Assembly: GCF_001424425.1 (NCBI RefSeq) | Contig: NZ_LMPT01000019.1 | Coordinates: forward strand, 1,259,206-1,323,205 | Direction of reading: 5' to 3' | Source of the DNA: Acidovorax sp. Leaf191 | GTDB taxonomy: Bacteria; Pseudomonadota; Gammaproteobacteria; Burkholderiales; Burkholderiaceae_C | DNA length: 64,000 nt | Part shown: in pieces, positions 46,773 through 55,786 of the stretch | Numbering within the stretch: the first letter of the stretch is position 1 | How the letters are laid out: every line of letters begins with the position of its first letter | Translations under genes and position numbers: made by a program | The notes under the pieces: model-generated | What the model saw: the letters and a program-made list of their open reading frames with translations, nothing else | The model's database searches: none | Told to the model about the DNA's origin: nothing

Positions 46773-48887
46773 ATGCCTGAAACGAATGCACCCCAGAAGA
46801 TCGCCATCCTCGGAGGCGGCCTGGCCGCGCTGACGGCTGCCTACGAGCTGACCCGCCAGCCGGGCTGGCAGCAAAAGTACGAGATCACCGTGTACCAGAT
46901 GGGCTGGCGGCTGGGCGGCAAATGTGCGACCAAGCGGGGGCCCAACAACCGCATCGAAGAGCACGGCATCCACGGGTTTCTGGGCAGCTACTACAACGCG
47001 CTGCCGTTGATGGCCGACTGCTACAAGGCGCTGGGCCGCCCGGCCGACGCCAAACTCGCCACGTTCGAGCAGGCGTTCCTGCCTGAGAGTTTCGTGCTGA
47101 TGTGGGAGTTCGAGAACGGCGGCTTCAAGCGCTGGCCCATGACCGTGCCGACCAACTCGCTCACTCCGGACGATGCCTCCTCCCTGCAGACCATCCGGCA
47201 TTGGATCGGCGGCCTGGCCGAGACTGCGCAGGGCCTGATCGACCCCCAGGCCGTGCCGGGCCTGAGCGAGATCCACCAACTGGAATTGCGCGCCGGGCAG
47301 GACCTGCTGCGGCGCCTGCAGGCTGCCGTGCTGGATGAGAACGCCGAGCTGGCGGAGAACCACCCCGTGCTCGACGAAGTGTGGAGCTGGCTGAACGCCC
47401 GGCTGAAGGCGTTGATCGAGGGCAACGACGACCTGCGGCGCCTGTACATCCTGCTCGAATACCTGATGGCCATCGTGCGCGGCGTGCTGGCCGACCGCAT
47501 CATCGAGCGGGGCTTCGATGTGATCGACAACGAGAATTTCAGCGACTGGCTGACCCGCCACGGCGCGTCGGTCATGACGGTGTCGTCGCCGCTCGCGCTC
47601 AATACCGTCAACCTGTCCTACCAATACCCGCAGGGCGACACGGCCCGCACGGCCAGCATGGCGGCAGGTGCGTATCTGCACTGGTCGCTGCGCAGCTATG
47701 CGTACATGGGCGCGTTCGCCTGGCTGTTTGCCGCAGGCACCGGCGAGACCGTGATCGCGCCGCTGTACCTGGTGCTGCGCCAGCGCGGCGTGCAGTTCGA
47801 GTTTTTCCACAAGGTCGAGAACCTCGCGCTGTCGGCCGACGGCGAGTCGGTGGCCGCGGTGCAACTGGGCGTGCAGGCCACGCTGGTCAATCCGGAGGCT
47901 CCTTACGAGCCCCTGGTGCCGGTCGAGGGCCTGCCCTCGTGGCCAGCCGGCCCAGGCTATGACCAACTGGTGCAAGGCGATGCGCTGCGCGAGCAGAACA
48001 TCGACCTGGAGTCGTACTGGACGCCGTGGAAGAACGTGGCCCAGAAGACCCTGAAGGCCGGCGAAGACTTCGACCAGGTGGTGCTCGCCATTGCGGTGGG
48101 TGCCGTGCCTTACCTGTGCAAAGAGCTGCTGGCCGCGCGCCCCGCGTGGCGCACCATGGTCGAGAAAGTGCCTACCGTACAAACGCAAACCATGCAGGTG
48201 TGGCTCAACCGCAGTACCACCGACCTGGGCTGGGACATTCCCCTGAAGAACCCCACGGACACGGTGATCGGCGCCACCTACATGAACCCGCTGGACGGCC
48301 AGGTGGACTTCACCCATCTGCTGCCGTGGGAGTCGTGGCCGGCCAGCCAGACGCCCAAGTCCCTGTGGTACTTCTCGGGTGCCATGGCCGACTACGAGCC
48401 ACCGCCGCCGCTCACCGACACCGACTACCCGGCGCGGGCCCATGCGCGGGTCAAGGCGCAGTGCATTCAGTACCTGCAGGTGTGCATGGGACCGCTGCTG
48501 CCCAAGTCCACCACCAATGTGGTCTCGCCACCGGGCGACCCGACCGGCATGGATTTCAGCCTGCTGCAGGACCACGACCCGGCCAATGCAGGGCAGGGCG
48601 TGCAGCGGTTCGATCAGCAGTTCTGGCGCGCCAACATCGACCCGTCCGAGCGTTACGTGATCAGCCCGCCGGGCAGCACGGCCGCACGGCTCAAGGCTTG
48701 GGAGTCCGGTTTCAGCAACCTGGTGCTGGCGGGCGACTGGATCTACACCGGCCTGAACGTGGGCAGTGCCGAGGGTGCCACCATGGGCGGGCGGCTCGCG
48801 TCGCATGCCATCAGCGGATACCCGGCGTTGGAAGACATCGTGGGGTATCCGGTGCCGGCAGCGACTCCGCCCACATCGCCGGTTTAG
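46773..48887 (+). CDS. FAD-dependent amine-oxidase-like oxidoreductase
   Basis: 704 aa, ATG preceded by GAGAGGGAAACC. N-terminal dinucleotide-binding motif KIAILGGGLAALTAAYELTR (GxGxxG variant, residues 9-28), then the FAD-binding MGWRLGGKCATKRGPNNRIE and HGIHGFLGSYYNALPLM. The C-terminal FAD signature is LVLAGDWIYTGLNVGSAEGA. This is the amine oxidase/phytoene-desaturase superfamily (NAD(P)-binding Rossmann type); the 150-residue helical insertion (about 160-240) and total length separate it from classical members. Substrate unknown. No signal peptide. It is GC-rich like the core genome although it sits next to the AT-richer genes. Confidence 0.85.
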   Translation: MPETNAPQKIAILGGGLAALTAAYELTRQPGWQQKYEITVYQMGWRLGGKCATKRGPNNRIEEHGIHGFLGSYYNALPLMADCYKALGRPADAKLATFEQAFLPESFVLMWEFENGGFKRWPMTVPTNSLTPDDASSLQTIRHWIGGLAETAQGLIDPQAVPGLSEIHQLELRAGQDLLRRLQAAVLDENAELAENHPVLDEVWSWLNARLKALIEGNDDLRRLYILLEYLMAIVRGVLADRIIERGFDVIDNENFSDWLTRHGASVMTVSSPLALNTVNLSYQYPQGDTARTASMAAGAYLHWSLRSYAYMGAFAWLFAAGTGETVIAPLYLVLRQRGVQFEFFHKVENLALSADGESVAAVQLGVQATLVNPEAPYEPLVPVEGLPSWPAGPGYDQLVQGDALREQNIDLESYWTPWKNVAQKTLKAGEDFDQVVLAIAVGAVPYLCKELLAARPAWRTMVEKVPTVQTQTMQVWLNRSTTDLGWDIPLKNPTDTVIGATYMNPLDGQVDFTHLLPWESWPASQTPKSLWYFSGAMADYEPPPPLTDTDYPARAHARVKAQCIQYLQVCMGPLLPKSTTNVVSPPGDPTGMDFSLLQDHDPANAGQGVQRFDQQFWRANIDPSERYVISPPGSTAARLKAWESGFSNLVLAGDWIYTGLNVGSAEGATMGGRLASHAISGYPALEDIVGYPVPAATPPTSPV

Positions 48888-48923
48888 TGCGTTTAGGCCA
48901 CCGTGCTGCTTTCAGCGGATAAC

Positions 48924-50198
48924 TCATCCCGCCAGGAAAGCCACGTTGCCCGGCCGCCCTGGCAGGTCGAGCATGGCCACGGGCGCCGGGCTGCTGGCGA
49001 CTTTCCTGCCCCGGCGGTACACCGCCAGCCGCGTGGCGCGCAGGCGGATGGCCTCGACCGGGTTGCGTGCGTGCAGCAGCACGAAGTCGGCGTGGCAGCC
49101 CGCCTGCAGGCCGTAGCCCTCCAGGCCCAGCAGCCTGGCGGGGTTGACCGTCACTGCGTCGAAGCACTGGAGCATGGCGGCCTGGCTGGTCATTTGCGCC
49201 ACGTGCAGGCCCATGTGGGCGGCCTCCAGCATGTCGGCGCTGCCGCCGCCGTACCACGGGTCCATCACGCAGTCGTGGCCGAAGGCCACCGTGAGGCCTG
49301 CGGCCATCAGCTCGGGCACGCGGGTCATGCCGCGGCGCTTGGGGTAGGTGTCGTGGCGGCCCTGCAGCGTGATGTTGATGAGCGGGTTGGCCACCACGCC
49401 CAGTTGCGCCTCGGCCATCAGCGGGATGAGCTTGCTCACGTAGTAGTTGTCCATGCTGTGCATCGACGTGAGGTGCGAGCCTGCCACGCGGCCGTGCAGG
49501 CCTAGGCGGTGCGTCTCGTGCGCCAGGGTTTCCACATGGCGCGACAGCGGGTCGTCCGACTCGTCGCAGTGCATGTCCACCCGCTTGCCCCGCCTGGCCG
49601 CCAGTTCGCACAGGATCTTCACGCTCTCGGCGCCCTGGGCCATGGTGCGCTCGAAGTGCGGAATGCCGCCCACCACGTCCACGCCCAGGTCCAGGGCGCG
49701 GGTCAGGTTGTCGAGGCCGCCGGGCGAGCGCAGCACGCCGTCCTGCGGAAACGCCACCAGCTGCAGGTCCAGGTACGGCGCCACGCGCTGCTTCACGTCG
49801 AGCAGGGCCTGTACCGGCAGCAGGCTCGGGTCGCTGGTGTCCACATGGGAGCGGATGGCCAGCAGGCCGTGCGCCACGGCCCAGTCGCAGTACGTCAGGG
49901 CGCGCTGCACGATGGCATCGTGCGTGAGCTGCGGCTTGAGCTCGCCCCACAGGGCGATGCCTTCGAGCAGGGTGCCGCTCTGGTTCACGCGCGGTTGGCC
50001 ATAGCTCAGCGTGGAGTCCATGTGGAAATGCGCGTCCACGAACGGCGGGCTGACCAGCAGGCCGCCCGCGTCCACGGTCTCGTGGGCGGGGGCTTGCAGG
50101 CCCTCGGTCACTTCGGTGATGCGCCCGTCCTGCACCGCGATGGAGACATCGGACCGGCCGTCGGGCAAGGTGGCGTGGGTAACGAGCAGGTCGAGCAT
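48924..50198 (-). CDS. codA: Cytosine deaminase (amidohydrolase family)
   Basis: 424 aa from MLDLLVTHATLPDGRSDVSI; a longer in-frame extension to 50546 overlaps the next gene and is rejected. Metal-dependent amidohydrolase: VDAHFHMDSTLSYGQ (HxH), KRVDMHCDESDD (metal His/catalytic Asp), GSHLTSMHSMDN and FGHDCVMDPWYGGG (final Asp). CodA-type order and length. Converts cytosine to uracil. Together with upp (60004) and the ABC importer it suggests pyrimidine salvage. Specificity could extend to related bases such as isocytosine or creatinine-like compounds. Confidence 0.88.
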   Translation of the reverse strand: MLDLLVTHATLPDGRSDVSIAVQDGRITEVTEGLQAPAHETVDAGGLLVSPPFVDAHFHMDSTLSYGQPRVNQSGTLLEGIALWGELKPQLTHDAIVQRALTYCDWAVAHGLLAIRSHVDTSDPSLLPVQALLDVKQRVAPYLDLQLVAFPQDGVLRSPGGLDNLTRALDLGVDVVGGIPHFERTMAQGAESVKILCELAARRGKRVDMHCDESDDPLSRHVETLAHETHRLGLHGRVAGSHLTSMHSMDNYYVSKLIPLMAEAQLGVVANPLINITLQGRHDTYPKRRGMTRVPELMAAGLTVAFGHDCVMDPWYGGGSADMLEAAHMGLHVAQMTSQAAMLQCFDAVTVNPARLLGLEGYGLQAGCHADFVLLHARNPVEAIRLRATRLAVYRRGRKVASSPAPVAMLDLPGRPGNVAFLAG

Positions 50199-50450
50199 GG
50201 TGTGAGGCAGTGCTGGGAGGGCAGGGTGGGCGAAAGAGCTGGGGGCACCGTCATGAAGCGCTGTCCACGGGTGTGTAGTGCAGTGTAGAGCGCCCGGCGG
50301 TGCTGTGGGCGGAGCAGCATTCATGCCACGCACCGGCCGCAGCCTATGCCTGTGGGTCGGGCTTGTGGCCGCGTGTCGGATTTCTTCAAGACGCCTGGCC
50401 GCCCCACGCCTATGCTCCACGCTTTTCCTGAATCTGAAGAAGGGCCCCTC

Positions 50451-50852
50451 ATGCAATTCGGCTACACCATCCTCTACGTCGAAGACGTTCCCCAGACCAT
50501 TGCCTTCTACGAAGCCGCGTTCGGCCTCACGCGCCGGTTCGTGCACGAGGCTGGCGACTATGGCGAGCTGGACACCGGTGCGACTGCGCTGGCGTTCTCG
50601 TCATTGCGCCTGATGACCGAGCTGGGCAAGAACCCGCAGCGCGCCACCGCCCGGGCCCCCAGCTTCGAGATCGCTTTCACCACCGCCGATGTCGCTGCCG
50701 CCGTGCAGCGCGCCGTGGCCGCCGGTGCGCGCCTGGTGCAGGCGCCCGAGCAAATGCCCTGGGGCCAGACGGTGGCCTACGTGGCCGACATCAACGATGC
50801 GCTGGTGGAGCTGTGCACGCCCGTGGCGCCGCCGCCCGCCACCGCGGGCTGA
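50451..50852 (+). CDS. VOC family (glyoxalase/bleomycin resistance-like) protein
   Basis: 133 aa, one glyoxalase-type domain with the paired beta-alpha-beta-beta-beta units: YTILYVEDVPQTIAFYEAAF and SFEIAFTTADVAAAVQRAVA, ending AYVADINDALVELCTPV. The Glu/His metal-ligand positions are only partly clear. Role unknown: possible isomerase, dioxygenase or binding protein. It is convergent with the AraC-type gene and divergent from codA. Preceded by GAAGGG. Confidence 0.85.
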   Translation: MQFGYTILYVEDVPQTIAFYEAAFGLTRRFVHEAGDYGELDTGATALAFSSLRLMTELGKNPQRATARAPSFEIAFTTADVAAAVQRAVAAGARLVQAPEQMPWGQTVAYVADINDALVELCTPVAPPPATAG

Positions 50853-50906
50853 ACCGGGTTGGTGGCCGAGGACGCAACGCACGCTGCCGATGCGCAGCAA
50901 GCGCAC

Positions 50907-51644
50907 TCAGCCATAGCCCGCCTGCGCCACCGTGGCCAGCAGGCCGGGCGAGCGGCGCAGCGCTGAGGGCGACTGCCCCAGCCAGCGCAGGCAGTCGCGG
51001 CTGAGGTGGGCTTGGTCCGCATAGCCATGGTCGGCCGCAATGCCGGCCAGTGCCTCGCCGCCGCCCAGCGCCTGCGCCGCGCGGCGCACCCGGGCCAGGG
51101 CACGCCAGTAGCTGGGTGGTTGCTGAGTCGCGGCACGGGTGACGCGTTCCAGGCTGCGCTCCGACACCCCCAGTGACCGCGCCGCAGCCGCCACGGTGGC
51201 GGTGTGGGCCAGGGTGTGCAGGGCTGCCTGCACGCGCGCCTCCAGGTGCGTGTGCGTGTCGATGGCGTCGAGCAACTGCTGCTCCACGGTGGCGTCGATG
51301 TGCACTTGCTCACTGCTCCACAAGGCCCTGCGCGCAGCCTGCGACCAGATGGCCTGCGCAGCGCGGATCAGCGCCGGGGCCTGCACCACCGTGCCTGGCC
51401 GCAAGCGGTAGCCGCGCCAGAACTCGTCGGCGGCCCCGGGCACCGTGACTGCGGCATCGGCCAGCGGCGATACCTGCCAGGCAGGGCGGCCCGCCGCATC
51501 CACATGCAGGATCAGGTCGCAGCAGCCATCGGGCAGCACCACCGTGGCGCTGGGCTCGGTGGTGCTTTGCTGCCAGCGGGCCAGCAGGCTGCGCGGCAGC
51601 AGCTCTGCGGCAGGCGGGGTGGGCGGCGGCTGCAAAAGATCCAT
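50907..51644 (-). CDS. AraC family transcriptional regulator
   Basis: 245 aa. N-terminal DUF6597-like effector half (VLPDGCCDLILHVDAAGRPA, VQAPALIRAAQAIWSQAA), C-terminal AraC helix-turn-helix pair (ATVAAAARSLGVSERSLERV, LAGIAADHGYADQAHLSRDC, FxG-like LRWLGQSPSALR). Last gene of the packed minus-strand series; only 15 bp separate it from the preceding small secreted protein gene, so it may be co-transcribed. Target genes cannot be read from sequence. Confidence 0.88.
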   Translation of the reverse strand: MDLLQPPPTPPAAELLPRSLLARWQQSTTEPSATVVLPDGCCDLILHVDAAGRPAWQVSPLADAAVTVPGAADEFWRGYRLRPGTVVQAPALIRAAQAIWSQAARRALWSSEQVHIDATVEQQLLDAIDTHTHLEARVQAALHTLAHTATVAAAARSLGVSERSLERVTRAATQQPPSYWRALARVRRAAQALGGGEALAGIAADHGYADQAHLSRDCLRWLGQSPSALRRSPGLLATVAQAGYG

Positions 51645-51659
51645 GGCGGACTGGCGCCG

Positions 51660-52133
51660 TCAGCGCAAGGGCGTGGTGCGGTAGCGCATTGCGCCGGGCC
51701 GGTGGCCTGCGTCGATGGTGATGCGAAACACGCTGTCGTCATGGCCCGACTCGGCCCGCGCGGTGAAGCGGATGCCCTGCGGCGTGGCCTGGCAGCGCAT
51801 CTGGCTCAGGGAGATGGAGGCGTGGTCGTTGTTCAGCGCGGCCACGCCCACGGTCTTCACCTCGTGCGCGGAGTCGGTGTCGTCACGGCGCAGCCACTGG
51901 ATGTACAGGAACGACTGGGCGTACCGCGTGGCATGCACGATGCGGTACATGCCCCTGCGGCTGCCGTCCTTGCCGGGCGGGGCGGGCCATTCGCCGCAGG
52001 CCTGCACCCAGTCCACATCGGGCTCTGCGGCAAAGGCGCCATAGGGCAAGTCCATGCCCAGTGCGTGGGCGTTGCCGGCGGCTGCAAGCATCAGGGCCAT
52101 GGTCCACAGTGCGGGCCGAAAGAGTTTGTGCAT
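51660..52133 (-). CDS. Small exported protein of unknown function
   Basis: 157 aa with signal peptide MHKLFRPALWTMALMLAAAG, cleavage near NAHA-LG. Mature part begins DLPYGAFAAEPDVDWVQACG and contains two further cysteines (ACGEW, MRCQATP). The ending HRPGAMRYRTTPLR is basic. Beta-rich, no known family seen. The longer in-frame start at 52181 would hide the signal peptide. It sits between the DUF4230 gene and the AraC gene and probably shares their transcript. Confidence 0.7.
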   Translation of the reverse strand: MHKLFRPALWTMALMLAAAGNAHALGMDLPYGAFAAEPDVDWVQACGEWPAPPGKDGSRRGMYRIVHATRYAQSFLYIQWLRRDDTDSAHEVKTVGVAALNNDHASISLSQMRCQATPQGIRFTARAESGHDDSVFRITIDAGHRPGAMRYRTTPLR

Positions 52134-52188
52134 GGGTATCGAAGGGTTGTCGCAGAGGCGATGGCACAGGGTTCGGGTCAAGGCTCAC

Positions 52189-52845
52189 TCAAGGCTGCCA
52201 GCGCACCTGCACCGTCCAGCCCGTGGCGGCGAACAAGGGCTTGAGCACCGCCTCGGCATTTTCCTTGGCGGTGGCCACGGTGCTGCTGGCCTGGCAGGTG
52301 CGCTCCACATCCTGCTGCGCGCGCTGCAGCGCGGTGTCGATGGCCTGCGTGCGGTGGGCCGAGCCCGGGATCAGCGGCTCGATGCCCGTGCCCTGCACCG
52401 CGTAGAAGTAGGAGCCGCCCTGGTCGCGCGGGCCGTGGTCCACGCGGGCCGACAGCGTGGCAGGCGCAGGCAGCCGCAGCACCGCGGTGCGGGCTGCAGC
52501 GTCCACCGCTTCATAGCGGGCCTGGCGCATGTCGGCGCCCACCAGGCAGTCGCCGCGGGCCACCAGCAGCACCTGCGTGCCGCCCAGCTTCAGCTCCCAC
52601 TGCGTCCACGGAATGCCCTGCGTGATCTGCTGCGTGAACTCGATGACGTTGGCATACCGCACCTTGACCGAGACCAGGTGGCCCATGTCCTCCAGCGTCA
52701 GCAGGGCAGGTGGGGGCGGCGGCGCGGCAGGCCTGTGCAACACGGCCCACAGGCCCAGCCCGCCCAGCACCATGCCCAGGGCGGTGCCGGCGAGGGCCGC
52801 GGCCAGCGGGCTGCGGCGCGGCGTGGCGACGACGGTGTCCGCCAC
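52189..52845 (-). CDS. DUF4230 family membrane-anchored protein
   Basis: 218 aa. One N-terminal transmembrane helix (LAAALAGTALGMVLGGLGLW), a Pro-rich linker (HRPAAPPPPPALLT), then an extracytoplasmic domain (HLVSVKVRYANVIEF, LLVARGDCLVGADM, ATLSARVDHGPRDQGGSYFY, QQDVERTCQASSTVATAKEN) fitting DUF4230. Function unknown. The start of this gene lies 3 bp from the LysE gene end, so they are co-transcribed. Confidence 0.75.
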   Translation of the reverse strand: MADTVVATPRRSPLAAALAGTALGMVLGGLGLWAVLHRPAAPPPPPALLTLEDMGHLVSVKVRYANVIEFTQQITQGIPWTQWELKLGGTQVLLVARGDCLVGADMRQARYEAVDAAARTAVLRLPAPATLSARVDHGPRDQGGSYFYAVQGTGIEPLIPGSAHRTQAIDTALQRAQQDVERTCQASSTVATAKENAEAVLKPLFAATGWTVQVRWQP

Positions 52846-52848
52846 GGT

Positions 52849-53487
52849 TCAGGCGCCGTGGCGCCGGTAGCCTGCCAGCAAGGCCGCCAGCACCCCCATG
52901 CCGACGGCGCAGCTGCGGTTGAGCCAACGCAGCCCGCGCTGCGACACCCACCGCACGGCCTGCCAGCCCGCGGCGGCGTAAGCCACCATGACCAGCGTGT
53001 CGAGCCCCACGAAGAGCGCGCCCAGCACCGCGTACTGCAGCGCCTGCGGCTGCGCCGGGTCCACGAACTGCGGCAGAAAGGCTGCAAAGAACAGCAGCGT
53101 CTTGGGGTTGGACAGCGCCACGCCCAGACTGCGCGCAAACGCTGCCCGCCCCACGGTCTGCTGGCCTGGCACCTGGGCCACGGCGGCCTGCACATCCACC
53201 GGCGGGCTGCGCCACAGTTGCACGGCCAGCCACAGCAGGTAGAGCACGCCGGCAATGCGCACCGCGTTGAACAGCGTGGCCGACGCATTGAGCAGCGAAC
53301 CGAGGCCCACGGCCACCACGGCGATCAGGATGCCTGCACCCAGCCCCGCGCCCGCCATGCCCCAGGCCGCACGGCGCATGCCGCCGGCCATGCCGTTGGC
53401 CAGCGCCAGCAGCATGGTGGGGCCGGGGATCACGGCCAGCGCCAGCGAGGCGGCGGCGAACATGAGCAGGGTTTGCAACGTGGGCAT
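52849..53487 (-). CDS. LysE family exporter
   Basis: 212 aa, six hydrophobic segments, characteristic LysE/RhtB N-terminus (LALAVIPGPTMLLALANGMA, GGMRRAAWGMAGAGLGAGIL) and FARSLGVALSNPKTLLFFAA (NPK motif). Exports amino acids or their analogues; substrate unknown. Start codon abuts the stop of the ABC permease gene (53488), so it belongs to the transporter transcript although it is not part of the importer. Confidence 0.92.
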   Translation of the reverse strand: MPTLQTLLMFAAASLALAVIPGPTMLLALANGMAGGMRRAAWGMAGAGLGAGILIAVVAVGLGSLLNASATLFNAVRIAGVLYLLWLAVQLWRSPPVDVQAAVAQVPGQQTVGRAAFARSLGVALSNPKTLLFFAAFLPQFVDPAQPQALQYAVLGALFVGLDTLVMVAYAAAGWQAVRWVSQRGLRWLNRSCAVGMGVLAALLAGYRRHGA

Positions 53488-54411
53488 TCAACGCTCTCCT
53501 TTGCGGTAGGGCTTCATCAGTGCCTGAGGATACGCGGCCTTGCGCGCCACCAGCACCAGCGCCAGGATGGACAGCCCGTACGGCAGCATCAGATAGACCT
53601 GGTAGGGCAGCCACGCATCGCCCGCCTGCTGCAGCCGCAACTGCAGCGCATCGCAGAAGGCAAAGAGCAAGGCACCCAGCAACGCCTTGCCCGGCCGCCA
53701 CGAGGCGAACACCACCAGCGCCACGCAGATCCAGCCGCGCCCGTTCACCATGTTGAAGAAAAACGCGTTGAACGCCGACAGCGTGAGGAAGGCACCCGCC
53801 ACGCCCATCAGCGCGGACCCCGCCACGATGGCCCCGGTGCGCGTGGCCGCCACCGGAATGCCCTGGCCCTCGGCCGCCTGCGGGTTCTCGCCCACCATGC
53901 GCACCGCCAGGCCCAGCGGGGTGCGCATCAGCACCCAGGCCAGCAGCGGCACCAGCACCAGCGCCAGCAGCGCGAGCGGCGTTTGCGCCGACAAAATGGG
54001 TATGCCCAGCCACTCCATCGGCGCAAACGGCTCGATGGTGGGCGGCGTGTTCACCTTCGGGAAGCTCACCCGGTACCCGTAGTACGACAGCGCCGTGGCC
54101 AGCAGCGTGATGCCGAGGCCCGACACATGCTGCGACAGCGCCAGGCCCACCGTCAGCCACGCATGCAGCAGCCCGAACACCGCGCCCGTGAGCGCCGCCA
54201 CCATCACCCCCGTCCACAGGCCGTGCCCGGCATACACGGTGAGCCAGCCCGTGAAGGCCCCCGCCACCATGATCCCCTCGATGCCCAGGTTCAGCACGCC
54301 CGCGCGCTCGCACAGCAGCACCCCCAGCGTGCCCAGGATGAGCGGCGTCGCCACGCGCAGGGTGGCGATCCAGAAGGCCGGGTTGGCGAGGATGTCGAGC
54401 AACTCGGTCAT
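53488..54411 (-). CDS. ABC transporter permease, BMP-type nucleoside importer (second permease)
   Basis: 307 aa, branched-chain-permease fold (BPD_transp_2) with eight or more hydrophobic segments: PLILGTLGVLLCERAGVLNL, IEGIMVAGAFTGWLTVYAGH, SGLGITLLATALSYYGYRVS. The GVLNLGIEGIMVAGA motif is typical of RbsC/YufQ-type permeases. It forms a membrane pair with the product of 54514. A family A repeat separates the two genes. Confidence 0.92.
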   Translation of the reverse strand: MTELLDILANPAFWIATLRVATPLILGTLGVLLCERAGVLNLGIEGIMVAGAFTGWLTVYAGHGLWTGVMVAALTGAVFGLLHAWLTVGLALSQHVSGLGITLLATALSYYGYRVSFPKVNTPPTIEPFAPMEWLGIPILSAQTPLALLALVLVPLLAWVLMRTPLGLAVRMVGENPQAAEGQGIPVAATRTGAIVAGSALMGVAGAFLTLSAFNAFFFNMVNGRGWICVALVVFASWRPGKALLGALLFAFCDALQLRLQQAGDAWLPYQVYLMLPYGLSILALVLVARKAAYPQALMKPYRKGER

Positions 54412-54431
54412 GCGGCGGCGCTCCGGTCTGT

Positions 54432-54487
54432 TGCTATCAAATTAGTAGCTTCTAGCGCTTTATACGCAAGCGGTAGAGGCATTTTTC
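54432..54487 (+). repeat. Dispersed intergenic repeat, family A copy 4
   Basis: TTGCTATCAAATTAGTAGC, then TTCTAGCGCTTTATACGCAA and GCGGTAGAGGCATTTTT. AGCGCTT and the AAGCGGT arm pair. It lies between the two permease genes and so would be transcribed antisense-wise inside the operon mRNA. Confidence 0.75.
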
Positions 54488-54513
54488 GTTTGAATTTTGG
54501 GTGCATGGCGGGT

Positions 54514-55575
54514 TCACTTCCAGCGCACCCGGTACTGCGTGAGCAGCCCCGCCACCAGCACCGCGATCAGCGACGTGGCCACGATCACGTCCGCGATGTA
54601 GGTCGGCACGCCCACCGCGCGGCTCATGCTGTCGGCCCCCACCAGCACGCCCGCCACGAACACGCCCGCCGCCACCACGCCCAGCGGGTGCAGCCCTGCC
54701 AGCATGGCGATCACGATGCCGCTGTACCCGTAGCCCGGCGACATGTCGAGCGTCACATAGCCGGTGCGGCCCGCCACCTCGATAGCCCCCGCCAGCCCCG
54801 CCAGCCCGCCCGACAGCAGCGCCACCAGCACCACGGTGCGCGTGATGGGCACGCCCGCAAACGCTGCCGCCCGCGCATTGGCCCCTTCCGCGCGGATGTC
54901 GAACCCCGGCACCGTGCGCGCCAGCAGTGCCCACAGCATCACCGCCAGCGACACGGCCCACAGCAGCCCAGTGTGTAGCCGCGTCTGCGGCACCAGGCGC
55001 GACAGCTCCAATTCGCTCTGCAGCGCCACGCTCTGCGGCCAGCCCATCGAGAGCGGGTCCTTCATCGGGCCGTCGAGCAGTGCCGACACCAAGAGCAGCA
55101 TGATGAAGTTGAGCAGCAGCGTGGTGACCACCTCGTCCACCCCCAGCCGCGCCTTCATCAGTGCCGGGCCCAGCAACAACAGCGCCCCCGCCATCGCCGC
55201 CGCCAGCATCATCAGCGGAAAGAGCAGCCAGGGCGACCATTCCAGCCCCGTGCCGCCGTGCATCCCGCCCACGGCCACGGCGGCCAGCGCGCCCGCGTAC
55301 AACTGCCCCTCGGCACCAATGTTGAACAACCGCGCCCGAAAGGCCACGGCGGCTGCCAGCCCGGTCAGGATCAGCGGCGTGGCGCGGGTGAGCGTCTCGG
55401 TCAGCGCAAACACCGAGCCGAAGGCGCCCTGCAGCAGCAGCGCATAGGTCTGCCCCACCGGCGCGCCGGCCCACAGCACGAGCAGCGCGCTGATGAGCAG
55501 GGTGAACACCACGGCGCCCAGCGGCGCCAGCACGTAGGCCGCGGGGGAGGTGTGGTTGCGTTTTTCGAGTCTCAT
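54514..55575 (-). CDS. ABC transporter permease, BMP-type nucleoside importer (first permease)
   Basis: 353 aa from MRLEKRNHTSPAAYVLAPLG; the longer in-frame extension runs into a family B repeat. BPD_transp_2 fold with ten hydrophobic segments (RATPLILTGLAAAVAFRARL, FNIGAEGQLYAGALAAVAVG, SPGYGYSGIVIAMLAGLHPL). The FNIGAEGQ motif is the hallmark of YufP-like permeases of BMP systems. Works with the permease at 53488, the ATPase at 55787 and the binding protein at 58746 to import nucleosides or purines. Confidence 0.92.
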   Translation of the reverse strand: MRLEKRNHTSPAAYVLAPLGAVVFTLLISALLVLWAGAPVGQTYALLLQGAFGSVFALTETLTRATPLILTGLAAAVAFRARLFNIGAEGQLYAGALAAVAVGGMHGGTGLEWSPWLLFPLMMLAAAMAGALLLLGPALMKARLGVDEVVTTLLLNFIMLLLVSALLDGPMKDPLSMGWPQSVALQSELELSRLVPQTRLHTGLLWAVSLAVMLWALLARTVPGFDIRAEGANARAAAFAGVPITRTVVLVALLSGGLAGLAGAIEVAGRTGYVTLDMSPGYGYSGIVIAMLAGLHPLGVVAAGVFVAGVLVGADSMSRAVGVPTYIADVIVATSLIAVLVAGLLTQYRVRWK

Positions 55576-55605
55576 CGTTGTCCGTTGTCTCTTGCATGCG
55601 AAACG

Positions 55606-55785
55606 GGCGCGGCCCACTCCCGTGCACCCGTGGAACTGGCTTCGCCAGGCCACCGGGTGCGTCCCCCTCCCGAAGGAGAGGGGCTGAGGGCCGCGGCTCC
55701 AAGCCCGCCTGCGCAGGCTTGGACGGCCTCGAAGAGCCGGCGCCTCGGGCGCCGGCACCGAGGCGCGAAGCGACGCAGGGGGAGC
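55606..55785 (-). repeat. Dispersed intergenic repeat, family B copy 5 (inverted)
   Basis: On the minus strand it reads CTCCCCCTGCGTCGCTTCGC, GCCTCGGTGCCGGCGCCCGA, an inserted stretch with a GGCTCTTCGAGGCCG hairpin, CCCTCTCCTTCGGGAGGGGG, then ACGCACCCGGTGGCC and TTCCACGGGTGCACGG. It has the same boundary blocks as copies 1-3 and fills the space between the ATPase stop (55787) and the permease start (55575). Confidence 0.7.
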
Positions 55786-55786
55786 T

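Noticed and set aside
52054..54978. 974-aa open frame antisense to the LysE/permease genes
   Set aside because: Arg/His/Gln-rich low-complexity translation opposite clear membrane-protein genes.
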